Below, in pieces: positions 25,827 through 34,045 of a DNA stretch of 64,000 nt. The position numbers and the translations under genes are program-made. This DNA comes from Candidatus Methylacidiphilales bacterium (lineage in GTDB: Bacteria; Verrucomicrobiota; Verrucomicrobiia; Methylacidiphilales; JAAUTS01). Below the pieces are notes generated by a model, which saw only the letters and a program-made list of their open reading frames with translations, ran no database searches and was not told the origin of the DNA. The stretch is from NCBI GenBank assembly GCA_028713655.1, contig JAQTNW010000012.1:1-64000 (forward strand), in the 5' to 3' direction. Within the stretch, counting starts at the first letter, position 1. The number at the start of each line of letters is the position of its first letter.

Positions 25827-25865
25827 TAAGCTGAACTTCGTGTCCGGTTATTTAGGATACTACTC

Positions 25866-27683
25866 ATGGACCCCGAAAGCGACAGTGTACAAATGCAGCG
25901 TCCCGGCAGTGGCCGGAAATGGATCTTTGTTGTTGCCGGAGGCACGGTGCTGACCCTGCTGTTCATGTCGTCCCTGCTACTCGCCCAGACCTATCACAAG
26001 CCGCAGCCCTCCGCCACCCAAGGGATCAAACATGTGCCAACGACCACGGACAAATCCTCGGTCGAGCAGGTCCAACAGGGTGTACCGCCGACTCTTTCCC
26101 CCGTCGCCACGGAAATTCAGAGCACTGAAACCGCGACCAACTCCCAGCCTGTGGCTCCGGCCTCTGAATCAAAAGCATCGGCTCCCGAGGAACATTATTA
26201 CACTCTTCCCGAACCCAGTCCCATGCCGGTGCGCCGGGTGGCCATTGCCGAGGCAATAGCAGAAGCCCTGCAAAAGAATTTGGATGTCAAAATCAAGGCC
26301 ATCGACAAATCGATCGGCGGGGATTTGATCCGACAGGCGGACGGCCAGTTCAACCCGACGTTTAAAGTCGAGGGTAGTTACGAGGACATCGACCGTCCGC
26401 AGAACACCCAGGATTTCATCTCCACGGGCGGCACGCTGCTGGGGCTTTCACGCGACCCTCGCATTTACGAGGAAAACAATTACCACGCCAAAGCTTCGCT
26501 GGAAGGGCAGTTGCCGATCGGCACCAAGTACGAATTGTTTTCCACTTTGGATGTTTATAAAAATACCCTGAACACCACCAGTCCGCTGGCTCTTTTTGCA
26601 CCGGAGTGGCAGAGTTTTTCCGGAGTCAACCTGACCCAGCCGATATGGAAGGGTTTTGGAACGGACGTCAACCTCGCCCAGGTGCGCGTGGCGCGGGCCA
26701 ACAAACAAATTTCCGACCTCGAATTCCGGTCGCAGGTGCTTGAAACCGTGGCTTCAGTGCTGCAGGCATATTACGACATCACCTATCTGTCGGAAGATTT
26801 CCGGCTCAAACAGGAGGAATGCCAACTCGCGCGACGCTTGACTGAGGAAAAGCGGCGCCTCCTTGAAAAAGGCCAGGCCACCGCAAGGGATCTGAACCGC
26901 GCCGAAACCGTGCTGGCCCAGACCATCGAAGAAATGACACAGTCGGAAAACAAACTGCTGGAGCGCCAGACCCAGTTGTTGGCGCTGATGGCAAACGTCG
27001 ATCCAGCTTCGCAGCCTGTCCTGCTCGAACCCACCAGCGAGATGCCGGTTGGGCTGCCCGTCCTCGACGTGCCCACGTTGATCAATGAAGCCTTGAGCCA
27101 TCGCCCGGAATACATCGCAGCGAAATACAAGGTGGAGCGTGAGAACGTCAAACTGATCTATGCGGAAAACCAGCTGTGGCCGCAGCTCGATTTCAAGGGC
27201 ACAGCGGGCTACAACGGCCTGGCTGCGGGCATAACCAGATCCTACGATCTTGCCTTTAGCGGTCAGGGACCGCAGTGGAGCGCCGGCTTCGTCTTTTCCA
27301 TACCGTTGGGCAACGACACCGCGATCGGGACGCGCGATGAAGCCCGCAAGCGCAAGGAAGAGGCGCTCTTAATGCTCGAACAGGTTGAGAATAATACGAC
27401 CCTGGGCGTGCAACAATTTGCCGCCGTTGTTCATAGCAACCTGCAACGCCTCGACGCCATGCGCCTTTTCCACCGCAACGCGGAAAAAGCCCTGGACGAC
27501 GAGGAAATCCGGCTGGAAAAGGGCCTGACAACCGATTTGGAGCTTTTGAAATTCAAAAGGGACCTGACCGACGCCCGCACACGTGAAATGGCCGCCCGCG
27601 CCGACGTGAACAAAGTCCTCGTACGCCTCTATCAGATCACCGGCACCCTGCTCGACCGGGAAAATATCCTCATTGGAGATTAG
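25866..27683 (+). CDS. TolC-family outer membrane efflux protein
   Basis: The 605-residue protein has a hydrophobic segment at about 18-40 acting as a signal sequence, a P/S/T-rich linker to about residue 115, then two outer-membrane-efflux repeats. Visible family features include AIAEALQKNLDVKIKAID at the start of the first repeat, the strand-rich part from about 160 to 265, long helices with DLNRAETVLAQTIEEM, and the second repeat from LINEALSHRPEYIAAKYKVE to the C-terminus. Such proteins form trimeric channels that dock with HlyD-type adaptors, of which two are encoded upstream. It is probably the outer membrane exit for the export system here. The long N-terminal linker is longer than in classical TolC. 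Confidence 0.9.
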   Translation: MDPESDSVQMQRPGSGRKWIFVVAGGTVLTLLFMSSLLLAQTYHKPQPSATQGIKHVPTTTDKSSVEQVQQGVPPTLSPVATEIQSTETATNSQPVAPASESKASAPEEHYYTLPEPSPMPVRRVAIAEAIAEALQKNLDVKIKAIDKSIGGDLIRQADGQFNPTFKVEGSYEDIDRPQNTQDFISTGGTLLGLSRDPRIYEENNYHAKASLEGQLPIGTKYELFSTLDVYKNTLNTTSPLALFAPEWQSFSGVNLTQPIWKGFGTDVNLAQVRVARANKQISDLEFRSQVLETVASVLQAYYDITYLSEDFRLKQEECQLARRLTEEKRRLLEKGQATARDLNRAETVLAQTIEEMTQSENKLLERQTQLLALMANVDPASQPVLLEPTSEMPVGLPVLDVPTLINEALSHRPEYIAAKYKVERENVKLIYAENQLWPQLDFKGTAGYNGLAAGITRSYDLAFSGQGPQWSAGFVFSIPLGNDTAIGTRDEARKRKEEALLMLEQVENNTTLGVQQFAAVVHSNLQRLDAMRLFHRNAEKALDDEEIRLEKGLTTDLELLKFKRDLTDARTREMAARADVNKVLVRLYQITGTLLDRENILIGD

Positions 27684-27770
27684 GTTTCCGGCAATCCGCT
27701 AACTGGCAAGTATGAGTTCAGAATCAGGAACTTGCAGTCCCTCAAAGGTGTGGAGCTCATTTCAGTCAAA

Positions 27771-28268
27771 TCAGCCTACACGGAAAAACAACCTGCCAAT
27801 GAGAATGTATTCCCCTTTTTGAACAGATGTGGGGCTCTTGTCCAAGGGCTGCTTCTTTTCCCTGGTCATGATGAAAGTGCCATTGGTCGATCCCATGTCA
27901 AAGGCCAGAAGCTTTGATTCATGCACCGTAAGGGCGCAATGCAATCTTGAGACCGAGGGATGGTTGATCAGCAGACAAAGTCCATCCAGCAATTCAGATG
28001 CCGGCCTTGTTCCAATGTAAAGCCAATGTCCGCTGGGGATGGGAATTTCAACCGGGCAATGGGGCGCCTGCTTGACGGATTGCAGGATAAGTTTGTAATC
28101 AACCCCCGCTTTTTGTGGAACCTCAGACGGCTGCAATCCGGGAAGATCCTCGCACAACCTGGCTGCCGACTGAGCAAGGTCCTGAAGAGGCATCTTTTGC
28201 GTTGGGATGTCTTCCGGATAGAATATACGGCGAGTCGAACGATTATGGATCGGCAAGATGGCAGGCAT
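27771..28268 (-). CDS. FHA-domain protein
   Basis: The 165-residue soluble protein has an N-terminal part of unknown fold (about 1-75) and a C-terminal FHA domain, with IGTRPASELL, the phospho-threonine-binding signature HPSVSRLHCALTV and DMGSTNGTFI. FHA domains read phosphothreonine signals from Ser/Thr kinases and often regulate secretion systems. It converges with the TolC-like gene, so it is not part of that transcript; a functional link is only suggested by position. Start at the ATG at 28268. Confidence 0.85.
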   Translation of the reverse strand: MPAILPIHNRSTRRIFYPEDIPTQKMPLQDLAQSAARLCEDLPGLQPSEVPQKAGVDYKLILQSVKQAPHCPVEIPIPSGHWLYIGTRPASELLDGLCLLINHPSVSRLHCALTVHESKLLAFDMGSTNGTFIMTREKKQPLDKSPTSVQKGEYILIGRLFFRVG

Positions 28269-28560
28269 GATTTTTTCCCTATTTTCACTCCCCTAATGAG
28301 CGGCTTGAGTATTGATTTTATTTAAGCATGTTGCGTTCCAAAAATGTCTTTAGTCGCAATCTTTTCTTCTTTATTTCTTCTTCCTGGCAGGACTCCCCCC
28401 AATTTATTCACTTCCCACTGGATGGCCTTCCCGTAAAGAAGGAAAATCATCCCTTACTATTATAGCCCAGTTTGGAAGGATCTGAAAAATTATTGAAAAA
28501 ACTTTCCTGTTGGTCTGCCAGAATGCAAAGAGACCGCCCGTATCCGGGCTGTGGCGTTAA
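28269..28560. other. Intergenic region without recognised features
   Basis: This 292-base stretch between two minus-strand genes is AT-richer than average. It should contain the promoter of the FHA gene near its left end and the transcript end of the DUF5069 gene near its right end. I see no convincing hairpin, repeat or small gene in it. Confidence 0.4.
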
Positions 28561-29037
28561 TCACTTCGCACCGTTTTTCTTTGCTCGAATTTGAGGCTTG
28601 AAACTCTCGCAGTCGTCGGCCTCGAGCCAGTCGAACGTGGTGCTCCTTTCAGGATTCAGTCCAAGCCTCGCGCAGTTTTTAATGAAGAAATCGCGCTTTT
28701 CCGGATTTTCCATGAGGCTTTCCGCTTCGATTTCATCCGACCATGTTTTGACTTCCGACGGCGTTTTCGGCGTTCCGTTGGCAAGCAGCCAGGCGCCGAC
28801 ATCTTCGTAGTTTTTGGAGCATTGAATGGCAGCCTTGAATTGCTTGCCGGTGATGCCCTTGAAGGTGAAGAGCACATTGTCCAGCGGGCAATCGTAATGA
28901 TATTCACCAAGTTTTCCCGCCAACTCAGCGCGGCATTTGTCAATGGTACGGCTTGCTATGACGAATCCGGCGATTCGATTGCGCGGACTGTGGGGAGCTT
29001 GCTTGGTCAAGTCTTGGGCGGTGATGGTAGTGCTCAT
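28561..29037 (-). CDS. DUF5069 protein
   Basis: The 158-residue soluble protein matches the DUF5069 pattern known mainly from Verrucomicrobia and Planctomycetes: DLTKQAPHSPRNRIAGFV, then RTIDKCRAELAGKLGEYHY and CPLDNVLFTFKGIT. The biochemical function of the family is unknown to me. An AGAAGAG sequence upstream of the ATG at 29037 may be its ribosome binding site. It is monocistronic in appearance and useful mainly as a taxonomic marker. Confidence 0.85.
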   Translation of the reverse strand: MSTTITAQDLTKQAPHSPRNRIAGFVIASRTIDKCRAELAGKLGEYHYDCPLDNVLFTFKGITGKQFKAAIQCSKNYEDVGAWLLANGTPKTPSEVKTWSDEIEAESLMENPEKRDFFIKNCARLGLNPERSTTFDWLEADDCESFKPQIRAKKNGAK

Positions 29038-29282
29038 AATTATGATGCTCTTCTGATTTAATTTTAAGGTTGGGGCTGAACTTTCCCCTTTTACCTAGAT
29101 TACGGCAACATCGGGCCTCCGATATGGGGTGTTGTCCTAACAGGTAATTCCGCCGGTATCGGCACAGTGACCCGCAAAATGGCCATACAGCCATAGTGCC
29201 GGCAAAGTTGCCCTGATGGCCTTCTCCAAACCGGCTTTCCAGTTTTCTTGCGGTGATAAAAAATGATTCCCTGCTCCGTGCC

Positions 29283-29312
29283 GACATTGCCCCATGACAA
29301 ACAGGCAATGTC
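29283..29312. terminator. Hairpin between DUF5069 and propeller genes
   Basis: GACATTGCC (29283-29291) pairs perfectly with GGCAATGTC (29304-29312) over a 12-base loop, just downstream of the minus-strand propeller gene. No U-tract follows immediately, so it is a weak terminator candidate or an RNA-stabilising hairpin. The rest of the 303-base gap (29038-29340) shows nothing I can name. Confidence 0.35.
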
Positions 29313-29340
29313 CGATTGCGAATGACATCAAAGGGGTTTT

Positions 29341-30573
29341 TTAAGGCGCCGAAACATCGATGCAGGCGCCCTCTTCGGAACTGCGTACGTAAATACAGCC
29401 GTTGCTCACAGCCGGAGTGGACCTGCAATCGCCCTTGACCACCGTGAAGCGGCCCAATTCCTTGTAAGCATCGGGCGCGGGTTCAACAACAACGAGGTCG
29501 CCTTTGTCCGACAGCGCGAGAACCTTGCCGCCGGCAACGATGGCATTGCCCTGGCCGAAGCCGGACTGAACCCACATGACCTTGCCCGTGGCAATTTCCA
29601 CGCACTTGAGCGGGCCAACTTTTTCCTGTTTAAAACTGAACATTCCATAGAGGTAACCGTCTCTGCAAACCGGTGTACTCCAATGGTTGGCCACTTCGAG
29701 ATTGCCGGGAGTCTGCCACAACTGCGTCGCGGTGAAGCCGGATCCTTGCCGGGCGATTTTACAAGCGCCGCCCCCCACATCGTAACCGGCCGAGCAATAG
29801 ACAATGTCCCCGCTGACCACAGGGGAAGCCGCAGTGGATGTTTTAAACTTGTAGGGAAACTTCCAAAGCAACTTGCCGTCCTTTGTCGAGAGCGATACGA
29901 GCCCGCTTTGGCAGAAAAAAATCACCTGTCGTTCGCCCAAAATGGTGGCCAGGACTGGCGTCGCGTGGGTGATCGCCTCGGTGCCGGTTTTCCAGCCAAG
30001 TTCCCCGCTTTTTTTGTTGAAGGCCAGCAGGGACTGGCCATCACCGCCGCCCATGACGAAAACCAGATCGCCATCGATCACTGGCGAAGCCGCGCTTTCC
30101 CAGCCGATATTGTGTGCCGCATATTCCTTGATAAGATCATGCGTCCAAAGGGAATTGCCCGTCGCTGCATCAAGGGCATGCAGCACCAGATCCTTGGTCA
30201 ACACGCAAACAACTCCATCGCTCTCGGCAGGTGTCGAATTGCCATTGCCCACCCCCAGATCCGCAAACCACAATTCCTTGCCTGTGGCCGGGTCGAGAGC
30301 CACGCAAACCTCGTGGGAAGCGCCGTTGATGGATCTCTCCACTTCAGTAAAGACCTTGCCGCCGCAAACTGAAAATGAGCCGAAACCGGATTTTGTCGGG
30401 ACTTTCCACAGCACCTTGGGAGGGCTGGCGGACCAATTCAGGTTCAAATTCTCCGTTGAAACGCCATCGGTGACTGAACCCCGGTATCCGGGCCAGTCTG
30501 CGGCCTGAATCACAGCAGGCTGCAGAGAGCACAGAAAGCCGATAACTGCGTAAAGGAGGGAGCGTGTTTTCAT
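29341..30573 (-). CDS. Secreted PQQ-type beta-propeller protein
   Basis: The 410-residue protein has a signal peptide ending near VIQA and then ADWPGYRG, the start typical of PVC-group BamB-like propellers. Blade motifs of the type ALDPATGKELW, ALDAATGNSLW and CVEIATGKVMW recur about every 45-50 residues. Such proteins are often labelled outer membrane assembly factor BamB or PQQ-binding, but they lack the catalytic features of quinoprotein dehydrogenases; the role is unknown, probably periplasmic binding or scaffolding. It is transcribed divergently from the redox operon at 30836. It is one of seven propellers within 32 kb. Confidence 0.87.
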   Translation of the reverse strand: MKTRSLLYAVIGFLCSLQPAVIQAADWPGYRGSVTDGVSTENLNLNWSASPPKVLWKVPTKSGFGSFSVCGGKVFTEVERSINGASHEVCVALDPATGKELWFADLGVGNGNSTPAESDGVVCVLTKDLVLHALDAATGNSLWTHDLIKEYAAHNIGWESAASPVIDGDLVFVMGGGDGQSLLAFNKKSGELGWKTGTEAITHATPVLATILGERQVIFFCQSGLVSLSTKDGKLLWKFPYKFKTSTAASPVVSGDIVYCSAGYDVGGGACKIARQGSGFTATQLWQTPGNLEVANHWSTPVCRDGYLYGMFSFKQEKVGPLKCVEIATGKVMWVQSGFGQGNAIVAGGKVLALSDKGDLVVVEPAPDAYKELGRFTVVKGDCRSTPAVSNGCIYVRSSEEGACIDVSAP

Positions 30574-30835
30574 GGTTTTGAGGTAATGAGGTTTTTAGTC
30601 TTGTAAACTTGCTTTATATTAATTAATCTAATGAGTGGATGCGGGATCATATGCCTTATATTTCTAATAGTTCCATTGCTGCATCCGCTGTCATCTTAAC
30701 GGACGCCTTCAAACAGATTCCGTCCAGCAATGCCTCGTTCATTACCCGCATTCTCATACCGCAGCAATCAATTTCTGCACCCCATTTGACAAACCTCAAC
30801 CCGCAATCAGGCGCCCGTCCCGGTAGGGATATTTC
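30574..30835. promoter_or_regulatory. Divergent promoter region of propeller and redox operon
   Basis: This 262-base gap separates two divergent transcription units. Bases about 30600-30640 are AT-rich (TTGTAAACTTGCTTTATATT) and could hold promoter elements for one or both sides, but I cannot assign a clear -35/-10 pair. No palindrome of note was found. Confidence 0.35.
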
Positions 30836-32290
30836 ATGCCTGAAGAATCTGGCACACCCGGCGCCTGCCAATCCATTATGACTACCCCGCAACCGAATAA
30901 CTCATGGCGGCTGCAGATCCTCACCGCCCTGATTCTTTGCACCACGCTTGGTGCTGCGTTGGTCTTCATTCTCCGAGATAGCCGCCTGTTATCCGAATCC
31001 ATCAAGGAACGGCAACCTGGAATGGACCGCAATAGTACGCCGGGACAAGCCGATCAATCGTCCCCGTTTCTCTCCGGCAAGCTCATCGACGGCGCAGGGT
31101 TGCCGGCAACGCTGCCCGGCGCATGGCCCCGGTTTCGAGGACAGAACGGCGATGGCATCGCCTCCGACAACGTCAGCATAGGCCAAAAATGGACGCCGCT
31201 CTGGGGGGTTGACCTTGGCGAAGGCTACGCCGGCGCGGCTATACGTGACGGGCGGGTGTACGTACTGGATTACGACCAGAAAAATTTTGCCGATGCGTTA
31301 CGCTGTCTGTCTCTGGCCGATGGCAGGGAAATCTGGCGCTTCTCCTACCCCGTGAAGGTGAAGCGCAATCACGGCATGAGCCGGACAACACCGACACTGG
31401 CAGGCAAATATGTCATCTCACTCGGCCCAAAGTGCCACGTTGTCTGCGTCGATGCCACAACCGGACAATTTGTGTGGGGCATCGACCTTGTGAAGGAATA
31501 CAACGCCGAGGTCCCGGAATGGTACGCCGGGCAGTGCCCGCTTGTAGATGGCGACCACGTGATCCTTGCGCCAGGAGGCGACGCGTTGATGATCGCGGTT
31601 GAATTGGCCACCGGCAAAGTCATATGGAAAACAGCCAATCCGCACGATTGGAAAATGACACACTCATCGATTGTACCGATTGAGTTTGCCGGCAAGCGCC
31701 AATACGTTTATTGCGGCAGCCACGGTGTGATAGGCGTGGCGGCCAACGGCGGCGCGGTGTTATGGGAAACGGACAAATGGGTCATCTCGATCGCCACGAT
31801 CCCCTCGCCCGTTTACCTCGGCGACGGAAAGCTTTTCTTCTCCGGTGGTTATAATTCCGGGGCCAAAATGCTGCAACTCAGGGAGATCGACGGCAAAATT
31901 GCACCTGTGGAATTGTTCAGCCTTGCCGCAACCACATTCGGCGCAACACAGCAGACACCGATTCTTTACCAGAACCACCTCTACGGCGTGCGCCCCGACG
32001 GCCAGTTGACCTGCCTTGACTTGGCGGGCAAGGTGCTTTGGACCAGCGGAAGCAAGGACAAGTTCGGTCTCGGTCCGTTCCTGATCGCCGATCGTAAACT
32101 GTTTGTGATGAATGATGAAGGTGTGCTGACACTAGCCGAGGCAAACCCTGAGGAATATCGTCCCTTAGTGAAAAATCGCGTGCTCAACGGTCACGACTCT
32201 TGGGCGCCGATGGCGCTCGCGGGCAGCCGTTTGCTGGTTCGCGACCTGACACAAATGGTTTGTCTTGATATCACGGGAGGCAAGCCATGA
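30836..32290 (+). CDS. Membrane-anchored PQQ-type beta-propeller
   Basis: The 484-residue protein has an N-terminal membrane anchor (residues about 25-45), a linker to about residue 95, and a propeller beginning PGAWPRFRGQNGDGI. Blade motifs include CLSLADGREIWRF, VDATTGQFVWGID and VELATGKVIWKT. It is the first gene of an operon whose next gene overlaps it by ATGA. The start at 30836 is the first ATG; an internal ATG at 30878 would shorten the cytosolic tail only. The context of iron-sulfur and flavin proteins suggests a periplasmic redox-linked role, but no cofactor ligand is evident. Confidence 0.85.
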   Translation: MPEESGTPGACQSIMTTPQPNNSWRLQILTALILCTTLGAALVFILRDSRLLSESIKERQPGMDRNSTPGQADQSSPFLSGKLIDGAGLPATLPGAWPRFRGQNGDGIASDNVSIGQKWTPLWGVDLGEGYAGAAIRDGRVYVLDYDQKNFADALRCLSLADGREIWRFSYPVKVKRNHGMSRTTPTLAGKYVISLGPKCHVVCVDATTGQFVWGIDLVKEYNAEVPEWYAGQCPLVDGDHVILAPGGDALMIAVELATGKVIWKTANPHDWKMTHSSIVPIEFAGKRQYVYCGSHGVIGVAANGGAVLWETDKWVISIATIPSPVYLGDGKLFFSGGYNSGAKMLQLREIDGKIAPVELFSLAATTFGATQQTPILYQNHLYGVRPDGQLTCLDLAGKVLWTSGSKDKFGLGPFLIADRKLFVMNDEGVLTLAEANPEEYRPLVKNRVLNGHDSWAPMALAGSRLLVRDLTQMVCLDITGGKP

Positions 32291-33315
32291 AAAACAATGC
32301 AGAACTCAACCGCCGCAGTTTCCTGGGTGTCGCCGGCATAAGCCTGTTGGGCCTGACAGGCCTCACCGGTTGTACAAAACGCGGCAGCGGCTCAAAAACC
32401 GAAAAGCCGCCGCTCGATTCGCGATTCACGTACGACGTCAGCCAGTTCGAACACACCGATCCCGCATTATTGCTCTACCGGGAAACCGAATCCATCCCGG
32501 CCGGATTAGAAGACCCGAAATGCCTCGCCATCGGCCCGGACAACTCCGTTTTCATCGGAGGCGACAGCGCTGTGAAACAATTCGATCATACCGGCCAACT
32601 CCAATCGACTATTGCGCTCGCTGCCACGCCGTTCGCCCTCTGCGTCACTCGCGCGCGGCTCTGCGTTGCACTGAAGGATCACCTGGAGATTTTTGACGGC
32701 AATGGCAAGCCGATGACCCGCTGCGAATCACCCGGCGATAAAACCTACCTCACCGGTGTTGCCGACGCCGGAGACGCCATCTACCTGGCCGATGCCGGCC
32801 ATCGCGAGATCATTCGTTGCGACTCGAACGGCAAACCGCTCAGCCGGTTCGGACACCGTGGCAACGGCAATCCCGGATTTGTGATTCCAAGCCCATACTT
32901 CCATGTATTGTTAGGTGGCGACGGTCTGCTCTGGGTCAACAACCCCGGTCGCCACCAGATCGAAGCTTACACCACCGACGGCAAGTTTGAACTCGCTTGG
33001 GGCACACCCTCGATGGCAATTGAAGGATTCTGCGGTTGCTGCAATCCAGTCTATTTCACACGCAGGCGCGACGGCAAATTCGTCACCAGCGAAAAAGGCC
33101 TGAACCGGATCAAGATTTACGACGCAAAAGGCACCTTCGAGGGCGTCGTCGCCGGGCCAGAACTCCTCGTGAAGGATTTGGACCTTGCAAAAAAAGCGTG
33201 CGCCGATTGCCAGGTCGGTTTCGGATTCGACGTCGCCTGCGATTCCAACGGACGCGTGTTGGCACTCGATCCCGCGACAAAAAACATCCGCATTTTCACG
33301 CTGAAAACCGCATGA
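32287..33315 (+). CDS. Tat-exported NHL-repeat lipoprotein
   Basis: The 342-residue protein starts with a twin-arginine signal (RRSFLGVAG) that ends in a lipobox with C29 (GLTGC), so it is probably exported folded and lipid-anchored. The remainder is an NHL-type propeller with elements such as LAIGPDNSVFIGGD, IYLADAGHREIIRCD and RIKIYDAKGTFEGVV. Cysteines cluster at GFCGCCNP (near residue 243) and KKACADCQVGF (near residue 300), which could bind metal. It overlaps its neighbours on both sides by four bases. Tat export suits a protein that acquires a cofactor in the cytoplasm. Confidence 0.85.
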   Translation: MKNNAELNRRSFLGVAGISLLGLTGLTGCTKRGSGSKTEKPPLDSRFTYDVSQFEHTDPALLLYRETESIPAGLEDPKCLAIGPDNSVFIGGDSAVKQFDHTGQLQSTIALAATPFALCVTRARLCVALKDHLEIFDGNGKPMTRCESPGDKTYLTGVADAGDAIYLADAGHREIIRCDSNGKPLSRFGHRGNGNPGFVIPSPYFHVLLGGDGLLWVNNPGRHQIEAYTTDGKFELAWGTPSMAIEGFCGCCNPVYFTRRRDGKFVTSEKGLNRIKIYDAKGTFEGVVAGPELLVKDLDLAKKACADCQVGFGFDVACDSNGRVLALDPATKNIRIFTLKTA

Positions 33316-33500
33316 ACACCCAGCCTCAAACCCGTCGTAAATTCCTCGAGACCGCGCTTCGCACTGCATTGCTCTGCACGGCGGGCTTGGTTGGGATAGT
33401 CTTGTTTCGCCGCCGTGAGAACTGCACATCCCTCGGCGGGTGCGGCGGCTGCAATGTTTACGCCGATTGTTCATTGCCATGGCGGAAGGATAGACAATGA
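33312..33500 (+). CDS. 62-residue Tat-type cysteine-rich membrane peptide
   Basis: An ATG at 33312 overlaps the stop of the NHL gene (ATGA), and its own stop overlaps the ATG of the ferredoxin gene (ATGA). The 62 residues contain TRRKFLETALRTALL, a twin-arginine-like membrane segment, and a short tail with C38, C44, C47 and C53 (CTSLGGCGGCNVYADC). The coupling on both sides in the middle of a redox operon makes this a real gene. The four cysteines could hold a small iron-sulfur cluster or metal. I know no named family for it. Confidence 0.8.
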   Translation: MNTQPQTRRKFLETALRTALLCTAGLVGIVLFRRRENCTSLGGCGGCNVYADCSLPWRKDRQ

Positions 33501-34045
33501 ACCGCCGCGATTTTTTCCGCAACATGATCCGCGGCGCAACTGTATTGGGGTTGGGTGGCGTGTTCGTCGATTTGGTCCGCAAGGTGAAGGCTGATGGCAC
33601 AGTCTGGCAGATTGATCCATGGAAATGCATTCAATGCGGCCGCTGCGCGACCGAGTGCGTACTCGAACAGTCCGCGGTCAAGTGCGTCCACAGTTTTAAC
33701 ATGTGCGGTTACTGCCGGTTATGCACCGGCTACTTCGAGCCTCAACCGAACAAGCTCAATACCGCCGCCGAAAACCAGCTCTGTCCGACCGGCGCGATCT
33801 TCCGCACGTTCGTGGAGGACCCGTATTATGAGTACACAATCAACGAATCTCTCTGTGTCGGCTGTGCCAAGTGTGTCAAGGGATGCACGATGTTCGGCAA
33901 CGGTTCTCTCCACCTCCAAATCCGCCATGACCGCTGCCTCAACTGCAACGAATGCTCGATCGCCCGGGCCTGTCCTTCCGATGCCATCCACCGCGTCCCG
34001 GTTGCGCAGCCGTACAAATTCAAAAGCCGGGAGTCAACCTCATGA
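33497..34045 (+). CDS. Tat-type ferredoxin with four iron-sulfur clusters
   Basis: The 182-residue protein starts MNRRDFFRNMIRGA, a twin-arginine-like signal, then carries cysteine groups for about four [4Fe-4S] clusters: CIQCGRCATEC, CGYCRLC, CVGCAKCVKGC and CLNCNECSIARAC with partner CPSDA and CPTGA motifs. This is the pattern of electron-transfer subunits of the DmsB/HybA/NapG type. It overlaps both neighbours by ATGA. It probably works on the periplasmic side, passing electrons to or from the NapH-like membrane protein encoded next. Confidence 0.9.
   Translation: MNRRDFFRNMIRGATVLGLGGVFVDLVRKVKADGTVWQIDPWKCIQCGRCATECVLEQSAVKCVHSFNMCGYCRLCTGYFEPQPNKLNTAAENQLCPTGAIFRTFVEDPYYEYTINESLCVGCAKCVKGCTMFGNGSLHLQIRHDRCLNCNECSIARACPSDAIHRVPVAQPYKFKSRESTS

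Noticed and set aside
25798-25830. A sigma-70 promoter at TTGACA with TATAAG
   Set aside because: The two hexamers are only nine bases apart, too close for a promoter; the inverted repeat was kept as a weaker note.
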